DNA from: JAAFJU01 sp043764895
GTDB lineage: Bacteria; Cyanobacteriota; Cyanobacteriia; Leptolyngbyales; Leptolyngbyaceae
DNA: 64,000 nt
Direction of reading: 5' to 3'
NCBI GenBank assembly: GCA_043764895.1
Contig: JAYUJY010000031.1
Location: forward strand, 32,891-96,890
Shown piece by piece: positions 16,949 to 25,474 of this stretch. The notes beneath the pieces were generated by a model, which saw nothing but the letters and a program-made list of their open reading frames with translations, was not told the origin of the DNA and ran no database searches. The position numbers and the translations under genes are program-made. Numbering within the stretch: position 1 is the stretch's first letter; each line of letters begins with the position of its first letter.

Positions 16949-17785
16949 ATGGATGTGTTATTCGAGGGGACTGCTATTCTGTTGACGACAATTTTGGGGG
17001 CTTCTATTGGGAGTTTTTTAAATGTCGTGGTCTATCGGCTTCCGTTGGGGTTGTCACTGACTCATCCGCCTTCAAGATGCCCGACCTGTATGACACCATT
17101 GCGCAAGCGTGAAAATGTGCCGATCGTCGGTTGGCTGATGCTTCGGGGAAAATGTGCGCATTGCGGGACGAAAATATCGATGCGTTACCCTGTGGTTGAG
17201 CTGATTACCGCATTGTTATTTTTGTCCATATTTTTAGTCTTTGGATTTTCATTGCAAACCCTAGGCTACTGGATTTTTATCTCATTTCTGTTGGCGTTAG
17301 CGTTAATTGATATGGATACGCTAACGTTAGATTCTAGATTGATGAAGTCCGGTTTGATCCTTGGTTTAGCTTTCCAGACGACGATCGCGGCTGCGCTTAC
17401 GGGAACACTTTTCGGGACTATTCAGGGGTTTGTCTGGGCAACAGCGGGGGCGGTCTTGGGACTGTGGGGCTTGGATATTTTGACGTGGATTGGGCGTTTT
17501 TTCTTGGGTCCCAATGCGATGGGGGGCGGGGATGCCAAGCTCTTAGCGGTTATTGGAGCGTGGCTTGGCATTAAGCTGATGGTGTTGTCGTGCTTTTTGG
17601 GATGTGTAGTGGGTTCTGTCTTTGGACTTAGTGCGATCGCTTTTAAGATGTTGAAGCGTGGAAACCCGTTTCCATTTGGTCCGTTTTTGGCGTTGGGTGC
17701 CATTCTTTCTGTGTTCTACGGCGACGTGATTTGGTCGGGCTACTGGACGTTCATCGGCAAATTGTACGGAACAGTTGGTATCTGA
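16949..17785 (+). CDS. pilD: Prepilin peptidase / N-methyltransferase
   Basis: Inner-membrane aspartic protease that cleaves and N-methylates type IV prepilins. The 278-residue protein has eight or so membrane segments. The N-terminal methylase part shows GSFLNVVVYRLP and two CxxC zinc pairs, CPTC and CAHC. The catalytic aspartates sit in ALIDMDTLTLDSR and in MGGGDAKLLAVIGAW, the A24 family signature. Together with hetR it supports a filamentous, probably motile organism. Confidence 0.95.
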   Translation: MDVLFEGTAILLTTILGASIGSFLNVVVYRLPLGLSLTHPPSRCPTCMTPLRKRENVPIVGWLMLRGKCAHCGTKISMRYPVVELITALLFLSIFLVFGFSLQTLGYWIFISFLLALALIDMDTLTLDSRLMKSGLILGLAFQTTIAAALTGTLFGTIQGFVWATAGAVLGLWGLDILTWIGRFFLGPNAMGGGDAKLLAVIGAWLGIKLMVLSCFLGCVVGSVFGLSAIAFKMLKRGNPFPFGPFLALGAILSVFYGDVIWSGYWTFIGKLYGTVGI

Positions 17786-17904
17786 ATTCCAATGTGTCGT
17801 GGGTAGGGTCAAATATCCTGCAAAATCTGTGTCGAGTAGAGCAATAATTTGATCCGATCACTCTAACGTGCCTTCCCCCGAAAATGTCTTCCAAATTATA
17901 GCCG

Positions 17905-17928
17905 ATGGTCTACGACCGACCAAAGGTC
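17905..17928. repeat. 24-bp mini-insertion, copy A
   Basis: ATGGTCTACGACCGACCAAA followed by GGTC, inserted within a CCGATCGCACTCCCC context: removal of the 24 bp restores CCG-ATCGCACTCC, the local CGATCGCACTCC repeat. It differs from copies B and C at four positions. Confidence 0.65.
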
Positions 17929-17980
17929 ATCGCACTCCCCCTGAAAACCGATTGTATTTCCGATCGAAGTGTTTTCGCTT

Positions 17981-18137
17981 TCATAGGATTTGGTCTAAAA
18001 GTTCATCCCGAGATAGCCCAAAATGTTCTGCAATATCCCGAAGAATTGCATTGAGCGTTCCAACTTTGATTGGGCTGTGATTTGGAATGGTGATGTGGTG
18101 TTGTCCCTGATTCTGGGTTGTCGCGAGGGAGCTTCAT
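17981..18137 (-). pseudogene. hicA toxin with internal deletion
   Basis: The ATG at 18137 overlaps the hicB stop (ATGA), the usual operon junction. The first codons read MKLPRD, a normal HicA start, but the frame then jumps by one base straight to TQNQGQHHITIPNH, SPIKVGTLNAILRDIAEHFG and LSRDELLDQIL-stop, the C-terminal half of HicA. About 25-30 codons are missing, including the GSH segment carrying the catalytic histidine, and the deletion shifts the frame. The toxin must be inactive. Confidence 0.75.
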
Positions 18138-18349
18138 GCAGCAATGACCTCATCGCGAACGATATGCAAGCGGATAAGCGAAGGTCGATCGGATTGCTCA
18201 AAGTGGCAGTTCACAAGCTGACGAAGTTCTTCCAATGTTTCAGCTTGGGTAAAGATGGATTCTCCAATGGCACGGGCGAGGTATCCACTTTCGGGATCTT
18301 CTTCTACTAGGAAAATGAGTTCTGAGATAATCGGTGTGGTGATCGACAT
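18134..18349 (-). CDS. HicB-like antitoxin
   Basis: A 71-residue HicB-type domain: ELIFLVEEDPESGYLARAIG is the partial RNase-H-like strand pattern, and ESIFTQAETLEELRQLVNCH is the typical helix. There is no C-terminal DNA-binding domain. It would neutralise HicA, but the adjoining hicA copy is deleted, leaving an orphan antitoxin. The two genes overlap by 4 bp. Confidence 0.75.
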   Translation of the reverse strand: MSITTPIISELIFLVEEDPESGYLARAIGESIFTQAETLEELRQLVNCHFEQSDRPSLIRLHIVRDEVIAA

Positions 18350-18412
18350 GGGAGAAAACCGCGATTGATAATGCTTGCCAGATTATAACCGATCGCACCT
18401 CCCCCGAAAATC

Positions 18413-18553
18413 GATCGCAAATTCGGCAAATTACCGAGCCGCACTAAAAAAACGATCGAAGCATTGCAGCTTTCTAAGTTAGAAGCATTGGCGATCGCGT
18501 TGTTAGATTTTAAAACGATCGATGATCTGAAGTCTTGGCTGAAGGATTCGTAG
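18413..18553 (+). pseudogene. C-terminal fragment of a DUF4351 protein
   Basis: The frame reads DRKFGKLPSRTKKTIEALQ, then LSKLEALAIALLDFKTIDD and LKSWLKDS-stop, which is the DUF4351 domain found at the C-terminus of Rpn/PD-(D/E)XK transposase-like nucleases. There is no upstream nuclease domain, only CGATCGCACCTCC repeats and hicB on the opposite strand. The gap 18350-18804 holds this remnant and the repeats only. Confidence 0.65.
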
Positions 18554-18554
18554 A

Positions 18555-18684
18555 CCGATCGCATTTCCCTCCAGAACCCGATCGCACTCCCCCCGAGAAC
18601 CGATCGCACTTCCCCAAAAAACCGATCGCACCTCCTCCCGAAAACCGATCGCATTTCTGTTGTTGTTCTGGGTGCGGAGGGACG
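18555..18684. repeat. CGATCGCACCTCC tandem array, left of mazEF
   Basis: Five imperfect units of about 22-25 bp, each CCGATCGCAYYTCCC followed by a purine-rich GAAAAC/AGAAC, ending in TTGTTCTGGGTGCGGAGGG-ACGAT. The same units and the same 3' end recur at 19382-19486, on the other side of the MazEF module. Confidence 0.85.
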
Positions 18685-18804
18685 ATTCCCGTTCCGGGAG
18701 GCTTTCTGCTAGGGCAGAGGCTTTGCCAACGCCAACGGGTTTGCTTTAGGAAAGGCGATCGAATAGTTGTAAACTAGAAAAAGCTGTATATAGGCGGAAT
18801 TCCT

Positions 18805-19041
18805 ATGACTGTTCGTGAACAATTACTACAGGAACTAACAGAAGCCCCAGATACTCTTGTCGAGGAGCTTCTGGGGCTTTGTCTAGCTAAAAAGCGATCG
18901 TATTCCTCTCGATCGGAGATTGACATAGCTCTGATGGAAATGCTGGCGGATCCCGACTATCAGGCAGATGTAACGCAAATGCAAGCTGAGTTCGCAACTG
19001 CTCAGTGGGAGGCATTCCAGTTGGTGGAGAACAACGCATGA
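18805..19041 (+). CDS. MazE-type antitoxin (cyanobacterial small protein)
   Basis: A 78-residue partner of the downstream MazF toxin. The start MTVREQLLQELTEAPDTLVEELLGLCLA is a family phrase common to cyanobacterial antitoxins; the C-terminus (QMQAEFATAQWEAFQLVE) probably wraps the toxin. Its TGA overlaps the mazF ATG by 4 bp. It lacks a recognisable AbrB DNA-binding domain. Confidence 0.8.
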   Translation: MTVREQLLQELTEAPDTLVEELLGLCLAKKRSYSSRSEIDIALMEMLADPDYQADVTQMQAEFATAQWEAFQLVENNA

Positions 19042-19382
19042 AGCGTGGAGATGTTTATGACGTGCGGTTGGACCCGACAGAGGGTTCGGAGCAGGGTGGA
19101 ATTCGTCCGGTAGTGGTTGTTAGTCGCGATGTGATCAACGATCGCAGTTCTGTTGTTTTAGCAGTTCCGTTTACGACCTATCGATCGGGGAAACGAGTTT
19201 ATCCGACTCAGGTTTTAATTTTAGCGCCAGAAGGTGGGTTGGATCAAGATTCGATCGCCATGGCGGATCAGGTGAGGGTTTTAGCAAAATCTCGATTTCT
19301 CCGATATCGTGGCTGTATGAAGGAGCCTTCGATCGTCAAACTAAATCAAGCCTTGATGATTGCGTTGGATTTAAGCTTTTAG
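19038..19382 (+). CDS. MazF/PemK-type mRNA interferase toxin
   Basis: Ribosome-independent endoribonuclease toxin. Starting at ATG 19038 gives MKRGDVYDVRLDPTEGSEQGG, the canonical MazF start; an in-frame start at 19005 lies inside the antitoxin. The SH3-like core shows RPVVVVSRDVIND and VLAVPFTT, and the catalytic Arg/Thr region (RPV..., PFTT) is intact. The C-terminus AMADQVRVLAKSRF is standard. The length is 114 residues. The module is flanked on both sides by the same tandem repeat. Confidence 0.9.
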   Translation: MKRGDVYDVRLDPTEGSEQGGIRPVVVVSRDVINDRSSVVLAVPFTTYRSGKRVYPTQVLILAPEGGLDQDSIAMADQVRVLAKSRFLRYRGCMKEPSIVKLNQALMIALDLSF

Positions 19383-19486
19383 CGATCGCACCTCCCCGAA
19401 AATCGATCGCACCTCCCTCGAAGAACGATCGCACCTCCCCCGAAAACCGATCGCACTTCTGTTGTTCTGGGTGCGGAGGGACGATC
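19382..19486. repeat. CGATCGCACCTCC tandem array, right of mazEF
   Basis: Three to four units of the same 22-25-bp repeat seen at 18555-18684, closing with the identical TTGTTCTGGGTGCGGAGGG-ACGAT. It lies between the mazF stop and the 3' end of the PIN toxin. Confidence 0.85.
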
Positions 19487-19488
19487 GG

Positions 19489-19911
19489 TTAACTTGGATA
19501 AAATACTCGATCGAAAGGCTGGTTCCGATACCGACGATAAATATCAAAATCGCTGTCTAATGTTGCGATCGCAGGAATATCTAAACGCTCAGAAATCACA
19601 ACTAGAGACAGATCAGCAAAATCAGCAGGGATATTTCTATATTGTTGGTTCAGTTGTAAAATTCGCTCAAAGTCTTCAGGAACGAGGGGTTCACAGTGAT
19701 AGATTTGAGCGGCAAGATGACGCAAAAAGTTAGACTGAACTCGATCGTCCTCTGAAAGAAGCCACATGGTTTCTGTGACACAACTTATGGTTGTAATCAA
19801 TCGACTTCGACATTGCCCTAAAAAATTAAAAACTGTATGGTGATGCGGATCAGCGGCATCATAAAATGCAACTAAAATTCCAGTGTCAATCAAAACCCGA
19901 TCGCGTTTCAT
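19489..19911 (-). CDS. VapC-type PIN-domain toxin
   Basis: A Mg-dependent RNase of 140 residues. Acidic active-site residues are visible: D9 in VLIDTGILVAF, E47 in SCVTETMW, D97/D100 in PADFADLSL and D119 in IATLDSDF. The upstream small gene 19908-20165 overlaps by 4 bp and should be its antitoxin. Confidence 0.9.
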   Translation of the reverse strand: MKRDRVLIDTGILVAFYDAADPHHHTVFNFLGQCRSRLITTISCVTETMWLLSEDDRVQSNFLRHLAAQIYHCEPLVPEDFERILQLNQQYRNIPADFADLSLVVISERLDIPAIATLDSDFDIYRRYRNQPFDRVFYPS

Positions 19912-20165
19912 TGTCGGGATGCCTGTCGGTTTTGGATGTGCTGGGCGATCGTAGCTTTACGAGTTTGACGATCGCTGAGATTCCCGTTATTCAGAAAATG
20001 CTGGGGTGTCTGTCCCATGCGTTCTAAAATCGTCTGCGTCTCAGGTTCATTCAGAGGTGAAGAGATTTCTTCATGCGGCATCGATTGGAAGGCATTCCAA
20101 AGTTGATCAATAACGGAGTCATTCGATCGATCGATCGCAGCGATTAACTGTTCTTTTCGTGTCAT
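19908..20165 (-). CDS. Antitoxin of the PIN toxin
   Basis: An 85-residue hydrophilic protein (MTRKEQLIAAIDRSNDSVID) with an acidic, disordered middle and a basic C-terminus (RKATIAQHIQNRQASRQ). It has the size and position of a VapB-type antitoxin, with a 4-bp overlap, but no recognised DNA-binding motif. Confidence 0.7.
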   Translation of the reverse strand: MTRKEQLIAAIDRSNDSVIDQLWNAFQSMPHEEISSPLNEPETQTILERMGQTPQHFLNNGNLSDRQTRKATIAQHIQNRQASRQ

Positions 20166-20228
20166 AGCCAGTTTTAAGTAAAAGGTCTGATGCCTCTATT
20201 ATTGTAGGTCATACATCTCCCCATTAAA

Positions 20229-20283
20229 AGACCGATCGCACCTCCCTCCAGAACCCGATCGCACTCCCCCGAAGAACGATCGT
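20229..20283. repeat. CGATCGCACCTCC repeat, short array
   Basis: Two to three further units of the repeat seen at 18555 and 19382, in the gap between the vapBC-type pair and the OLD nuclease. The remainder of 20166-20360 shows nothing else. Confidence 0.75.
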
Positions 20284-20360
20284 GACAGATCCACAGTACA
20301 AGTAATCGCACTTCTCGATTTTGGGACGATCGTAGATCTAGAATATTGGTTGAAGAGGTA

Positions 20361-22174
20361 TCAATTTTCAAAGGTATAAAAAAGCTCCTCTTGCTGATGG
20401 TCTAGAGTGATGTTGACTAATGCATTTTTGGGATATTGAGTCAAAATCCACCGTGGATCATGAACTTCGTCATGCCAAGTATGTGTGATTATTTTCCAGA
20501 GAAATTTAATTATAGGACACTTCTTAATCAATGGTCCAACACTACCTTGATCTCTCCATTCATATACCCACTTCTTGGCTTGATTACTTGCAACATAAGG
20601 CTTGCCACCTTTGGGTTTTTGTCGCAGGTAAGGGTGAGCAATTTCAAAATTTGTCTTAAAAACGAATCGTGCAGCGTTCAATCCAGCATGTTTTGCCTCA
20701 ACAATCTCATTCCAAATATTATTGTTCTTTGTCTCCCACCCACTATTACCACTCTCTTCATCATCAGGGGAATCTAGGTCATGAAATACAAAATATGATA
20801 TTTTAAAGTGGCGAAGAATTTTTTGAAAATGTGGAATTGTACTTTTGCCACCACAATCAATAACAGTTATCCAGTCTTCATCATATAAGTTTGCTTCGCG
20901 AAATTGTCCTAACAATATATTAATAACAACCGATTCAGTAGGACCTTCGACAAGAATAACTGTATCACTAAAAAAAGCCTCACATACATGTGGGTTAAAG
21001 CTTCTAACCATCCTCAACTTCTCGATTCCATCCTGCTCTAAATCAAGATCTGTCCTAAATTGAAATAGAGAAATATTATTTTCTTTGTCTTTTGTTAGGC
21101 GAACTAAACTACTGTGTACGCGACCCAAATCAATCATAATTGGTGAATGAGTTGCACACATCAGTTGAAAAGGGGAGTCTTTAGCCATATCATATAATAA
21201 CCTTTGAACTGCTCGTATTCCGGCAGGATGCAGAAAAAGTTCTGGTTCTTCAATTAATAAAATCTTGGTTTTACAAAAAGATTGGGTAATATCTAAATTT
21301 AATGAGGAATAATCTTTTCCATTTTTCTTAGATCGTAATAATGAGAAGAATTCATGGCATTCTTTGTATGCACTTAAGATTACTTGTCTTTGCACTCCAT
21401 GTCCTTGAAAATCAAGATTAATCCCCATATTTTGCTCATCAAGGACTTCAATTTGAGTACATTTGTGGAGAAGATTAGGTAAATCAAATTCATTTCCTTG
21501 ATTGTTAATATGTAAAGAAATTTCTGGGAATACTTTCTTTAGACTTTCACTCATCTTATTTCCTAATTGATTCGTAAATCCAGATTCACGCAAGATTTCT
21601 TGAAGAGATACAATTGAGTTCTCGACTGTTTTATAAGCTTCTTTAAAGATAGGATCTTCCTTCATCTGATCAAGAATGGCATCTTTTACTAGATTTTGGA
21701 TTGTAGATACGACATCTTGAGTCTTTGCCATACCTTTTATCCAAATTGGTTCTGGAAGATCTGCCTTAAGAAGCTTTACCTCTCTACTTGTCTCTTTAGA
21801 AACTTCAGGTTTGCATCCATATTTGCCAATATATATTGTAGATGCTTCCTTTGGCACCTCCCAAATCCTTCTCAAAATTGGATTTCCATTTCCATGAAGC
21901 TTTAGATTTAGTTGTTCCACTTCATCTTCATTTGCTAATAATTCAACTTCAATTTCTATAGGAAGATCTGCATTTTTAGTGTGGAAGTCATCTATTGAAG
22001 ATTTCTGATTTTGAAAGAAATAATCATAGGCATGAAGAATAGATGATTTTCCAATATTATTTTTCCGATTAAGAAAATAATGTCTTGCTTATCTAGTGTG
22101 ACTTCAAGACCACTTCCATTTTCTCCGGATCCAATTCCTCGGAAGTTCTTGATTCTTAATTTTAGAAGTCTCAT
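20361..22174 (-). pseudogene. OLD-family ATP-dependent nuclease, one-base frameshift
   Basis: SMC-like ATPase fused to a TOPRIM nuclease (overcoming lysogenization defect family), a DNA-targeting defence protein. The N-terminal piece from ATG 22174 reads MRLLKLRIKNFRGIGSGENG and reaches the Walker A at FLIGK, then loses frame at the T-run 22060-22064. Adding one base there gives GKNNIGKSSILHAYDYFF and joins smoothly to the long frame ending at 20361, for 604 residues in all. That part shows Walker B LLIEEPELFLHP, H-loop MCATHSPIMI, and TOPRIM residues ILVEGPTES and FHDLDSPDDEE. The gene is clearly more AT-rich than its neighbours, suggesting transfer. The frameshift in a homopolymer may be a sequencing error, a true mutation or slippage. 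No UvrD-like helicase adjoins, so it is not a Gabija pair. Confidence 0.85.
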
Positions 22175-22287
22175 TTAATATTCTTTATTTTATCTCTATA
22201 CAATATTTTATCATTATTTAGCAATGTGTGTCCATTCCAAATGGCTTAACTAGTTCATCATTTTACTGAATCTTCATACCTTAAAAG

Positions 22288-22530
22288 TTAAGGACAGTTA
22301 GTCCCGATCTGGTGGGATGTGATTGTAAAATAAAGTAATGTAGCGATCGTCACAAACCGCTTTGTCAGACTCCCATATCGCAAATTCTCCGCCACCAACT
22401 TCACGAACCGCTCCAACTTCTCCAACCAAGCCTGAGCCTCATCCGGCGACAACTTCACGGCAGGTTCCTCCGGCTTTTCAACAGCAGTTTCCGGCGTAAC
22501 CTCAGTTGGCTTTGTAGAATCATCAGACAT
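22288..22530 (-). CDS. Small hypothetical protein
   Basis: From the ATG at 22530 the 80-residue product starts MSDDSTKPTEVTPETAVEKP, an acidic disordered stretch, followed by an amphipathic helix (AQAWLEKLERFVKLVAENLR) and a hydrophobic end (FVTIATLLYFTIT). The function is not recognised. An in-frame start at 22575 is possible. Confidence 0.45.
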   Translation of the reverse strand: MSDDSTKPTEVTPETAVEKPEEPAVKLSPDEAQAWLEKLERFVKLVAENLRYGSLTKRFVTIATLLYFTITSHQIGTNCP

Positions 22531-22664
22531 GAGAAGCGACCATCCAGCAGAATTATTTGTGAGGAACTTAATCATCAGTATGGCAAATTCTTCGGCAAAT
22601 GGAACTATCGAGGCTTATTCCTCACCGAACTTTATTAAGAGTACGATCAGCATTATCATCCTTT

Positions 22665-23088
22665 TTAATCGATCGGAGGATGCCAACCTGCCGAAACCCA
22701 AGCTTGCCTAACGGTTACAGCATAGGAATTATTTATTTGTAATGCGACAACCGTTGCACGACCTATCACTGTCAGCCCTTTGATATAGACCCCATCCTGA
22801 GTCCAAACGAAATGGCACGACCATTCTTGGCGACGAGGATTAAACAGTTTTACCTTGCGGTTTGTAATCGGATCTCGACCGTGGGTTTGAATCCCCTTGT
22901 AAGAATTGCAAAGACGACAAGCCAACCATAAATTCTCTTCATCATCCGATCCCCCAGCCGATCGAGGAATCGTATGATCAATTTCCAAAATTCCTAGGAC
23001 ATAACTTCTGCATACACTGGCAGTAGCCACAGCGGTCTTTAGCTTGTTCTCTAACCCGACTGCGGACTTCTTCTGATATCTGACTCAT
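22665..23088 (-). pseudogene. HNH endonuclease, frameshifted
   Basis: The ATG at 23088 overlaps the stop of the upstream gene (ATGA) and opens MSQISEEVRSRVREQAKDRC, then GYCQC, the usual HNH N-terminus with the first zinc pair. A one-base shift near 23000-23006 is needed to continue into YVLGILEIDHTIPRSAGG, LWLACRLCNSYKG and the conserved C-terminus AVTVRQAWVSAGWHPP. Without correction the second part alone would start inside at 23030 and lack the first cysteines. Real mutation and sequencing error cannot be separated here. Confidence 0.75.
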
Positions 23089-23474
23089 GATTCCAAAGGC
23101 GCAATCAACCGACGTTTGACCGCTTCACTCAGCGCTGTTGCCTTTCTAAGCAAAGCTTCTCGATAAACCTGCATTAAGACCTCCAACTCCGATCGCTCAT
23201 CTCCCACTAACAATCCAGCTTGTTGCCGATCGAGTAACAAACTCAACCGTTCATCCTGATTCGGTTCCATTTGAAGCTCAGTCAACTCCAACACCTGCTC
23301 ATCCGAAAGAAGAGTTACAGGCACGACCTCTAGATTAGCCGATCGCATTTCGGGAATAGATAATTTAAGTGAATCCGACAAAACACTCTCAACATCCCGG
23401 TTCGCTAATTGTGCAAACCGCTCCGCCTGTTGATAAATTTCGTCCGGTAATGTAATCATCACTTGAGTCGCCAT
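23085..23474 (-). CDS. Small helical protein paired with HNH gene
   Basis: 129 residues. The start MATQVMITLPDEIYQQAERFA resembles ribbon-helix-helix or antitoxin-like N-termini; the rest is helical with VLELTELQMEPNQDERLSLLL and LDRQQAGLLVGDERSELEVLM. In cyanobacteria this family is commonly found directly before an HNH gene, as here with a 4-bp overlap. Whether the pair is a toxin-antitoxin unit is unknown. Confidence 0.7.
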   Translation of the reverse strand: MATQVMITLPDEIYQQAERFAQLANRDVESVLSDSLKLSIPEMRSANLEVVPVTLLSDEQVLELTELQMEPNQDERLSLLLDRQQAGLLVGDERSELEVLMQVYREALLRKATALSEAVKRRLIAPLES

Positions 23475-23716
23475 AAGTCATACCTCGATCGGGATCAACT
23501 GAACAGACGCAGCTAATAAGATCAGCCCTCTCTAAGTTATATCAGGAGTCTGAGGCAAACGCCCCCGATCGCATAGTCCGATCCAAGTCCGTTAGCATCA
23601 ACAACAGCCGTTCCCACCGCACTCACCAAAATCATTCATAGACCCGTTCCCCGATCGTCCATCCCCCAGAATTCGCTACAATTAACCCAACCCCTTTCCA
23701 TCCGGCAAACGCGCCC

Positions 23717-24595
23717 ATGGTCATGAAACCCAATCTCCATCGATCGTTCCTAGCGTCTTTCGTGCGGAGCCTCGCCATTCTTCGATCGCGCTGGAAATAT
23801 GTGACCTATCGTCTCGCCCGATTACTGCTGATTAGTTACATCACCGTGGCCATCTATGCCTATGGCTTTAGCGATCGGGCCATTCTTCCGGCCTTCCCGA
23901 GCACCTACGAAACGCTCCCCGGCCTATTGCAAATTCCCACACCCAACGGTCAAACGATCGCCGCACTCTATAAATTGAATTCAGCAGCAAAGTACACGTT
24001 ACTCATGAGTCACGGCAACGGCGAAGACTTGGGCGATCTTCAGTCCCAAATCGATGACTTCAAAGCCATGGGCCTGAGCGTGTTTGCCTACGATTATCGC
24101 GGCTACGGCAAAAGTCAAGGCTCTCCTAGCGTTGCGAATGTCTACGAGGATAGCGAAACGGCCTACCAATACTTGACGCAGACCTTGAAAATTCCGCCAG
24201 ATCGTATTCTGCTCTATGGCCGATCGGTCGGCGGTGGACCCAGCACAGCCCTAGCAGCACGTCATACTTCGGCATCAGAACAATCTATTGCAGGCACCAT
24301 TTTAGAAAGCACCTTCATCAGCACCTTTCGAGTCACGATTCCCATCCAAATCCTTCCCTACGAAAAATTTCCCAACCAGCAGAATATTCGCCAAACGCGC
24401 CACCTCTCGACCTTGATCATCCATGGCACAAACGATCGCGTCATCCCCTATTGGCACGGTCAAACGCTCTATGCCACAGCCCAAGACCCCAAACAACTGT
24501 TCACCGTCGAAGGGGCCGATCACAATGATGTATCAAGTGTTGCGGGAGAAAGTTACGCACGATCGATCGTCCAATGGCTGAAAACACTCCCTTAG
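23717..24595 (+). CDS. Alpha/beta hydrolase with N-terminal membrane anchor
   Basis: A serine hydrolase of the BEM46/ABHD family type. Residues 34-50 (ARLLLISYITVAIYAYG) form a membrane anchor. The fold is marked by LLMSHGNGEDLG (oxyanion loop), FAYDYRGYGKSQG, the nucleophile S170 in LYGRSVGGGPS, Asp in IHGTNDRVIPYWHG and His in GADHND. The length is 292 residues. The substrate is unknown. It ends before the hairpin at 24657-24690. Confidence 0.88.
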   Translation: MVMKPNLHRSFLASFVRSLAILRSRWKYVTYRLARLLLISYITVAIYAYGFSDRAILPAFPSTYETLPGLLQIPTPNGQTIAALYKLNSAAKYTLLMSHGNGEDLGDLQSQIDDFKAMGLSVFAYDYRGYGKSQGSPSVANVYEDSETAYQYLTQTLKIPPDRILLYGRSVGGGPSTALAARHTSASEQSIAGTILESTFISTFRVTIPIQILPYEKFPNQQNIRQTRHLSTLIIHGTNDRVIPYWHGQTLYATAQDPKQLFTVEGADHNDVSSVAGESYARSIVQWLKTLP

Positions 24596-24656
24596 GACCG
24601 AGAGTTTCCGAAACCGCCAGAATTTGGGGAGCCTCTTCGCTATCATCATTTGCTCA

Positions 24657-24690
24657 ATAAAAAGCCTAACCACAAGGATTAGGCTTTAGT
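24657..24690. terminator. Bidirectional rho-independent terminator
   Basis: AAAGCCTAA (24661-24669) pairs with TTAGGCTTT (24679-24687), with flanking A and T runs. It lies between the rightward hydrolase and the leftward psb30 and can end both transcripts. Confidence 0.88.
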
Positions 24691-24733
24691 AGCTACTCTC
24701 TCTTAAAACTCTAACGATCGGACGAAGCCTGAT

Positions 24734-24853
24734 TTACAGGTCGCCGCCGCGCAAAAACAGCAGAAACACAATCACTGGACCTGCAATGACTACCAGAGCC
24801 AGCGTTGTCAACTGAAAGACAACCGTAAAATTAATCGCACTCAGAAAGTCCAT
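24734..24853 (-). CDS. psb30: Photosystem II protein Psb30 (Ycf12)
   Basis: A 39-residue single-pass thylakoid protein of photosystem II, easily missed because of its size. It reads MDFLSAINFTVVFQ, then LTTLALVVIAGPVIVFLLF and ends LRGGDL, matching the Psb30 pattern (FQLT...IAGP..., final RGGxL). A strong ribosome-binding site, GGAGGGG, lies 4 nt before the ATG. It is transcribed toward the shared terminator at 24657-24690. The rest of the gap 24596-25049 holds only its promoter region. Confidence 0.87.
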   Translation of the reverse strand: MDFLSAINFTVVFQLTTLALVVIAGPVIVFLLFLRGGDL

Positions 24854-25049
24854 TACCCCTCCCAAACCCGCGCATTGCGCTTCAATAAACTCGAACTTGT
24901 GATTGATTAATATCTTACGGACATCCGCACCCTATTTTAATTAACGTTACAAAAATCAACGATCGAGATCACCTCGAATCCCCCCAACGCGCGACAATGA
25001 TAGGGTTCTTTTTTGTTTCGAGTGCGGAGAGTCCCGCCCATCCCCTACT

Positions 25050-25400
25050 ATGGCAACCTGGCAATGCGTTAAAAACTGTGGTGCTTGCTGCAACCTTGAC
25101 CCCATCGATCGTCCGGATTTGGGTGACTATCTCAACGACGAAGAAATTGTCACCTATCTCACCCTGGTGGGCGAAGATGGCTGGTGCATTAATTTCAATA
25201 AAGAAACCCGCGACTGTAGCATCTACGAAAAGCGTCCCTCGTTCTGCCGCGTCACCCCTGAGACCTTCAAGGCCCTTTTCGATGTCGCCCCAGAAGACGT
25301 CAATGACTTTGCAATAGACTGCTGCCGGGAACAAATTGAGGGGGTTTACGGCGATCGGAGCTTGGAAATGCTGGTATTCGATCGGGCGATCGGGATTTAG
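25050..25400 (+). CDS. YkgJ-family cysteine cluster protein
   Basis: A small putative zinc- or iron-chelating protein of 116 residues. The cysteine pattern is WQCVKNCGACCNL at the start, then GWCINF, DCSIYEKRPSFCR, and a final DCCRE, as in the UPF0153/YkgJ family. The molecular role is unknown. It precedes the two GDT1-type transporter genes on the same strand by 74 bp. Confidence 0.85.
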   Translation: MATWQCVKNCGACCNLDPIDRPDLGDYLNDEEIVTYLTLVGEDGWCINFNKETRDCSIYEKRPSFCRVTPETFKALFDVAPEDVNDFAIDCCREQIEGVYGDRSLEMLVFDRAIGI

Positions 25401-25474
25401 ATTGGACTAGGGCTGTCAACATATGACTATAATTATGAAAAGATCGTGAAAACACCCTTAGTCCCAATAGGCTC

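Noticed and set aside
18307..18654. 115-residue minus-strand frame with repeated RSVFGG-like segments
   Set aside because: The protein-like repetition comes from the CGATCGCACCTCC DNA repeat; it also opposes the DUF4351 fragment.
18555..20283. CRISPR array
   Set aside because: Units of 22-25 bp are contiguous and imperfect with no unique spacers and no cas genes; they are CGATCG-based tandem repeats.
20361..22174. Gabija anti-phage system (GajA/GajB)
   Set aside because: The OLD nuclease resembles GajA, but no UvrD-like helicase (GajB) is adjacent; neighbours are a small hypothetical gene and an HNH pair.
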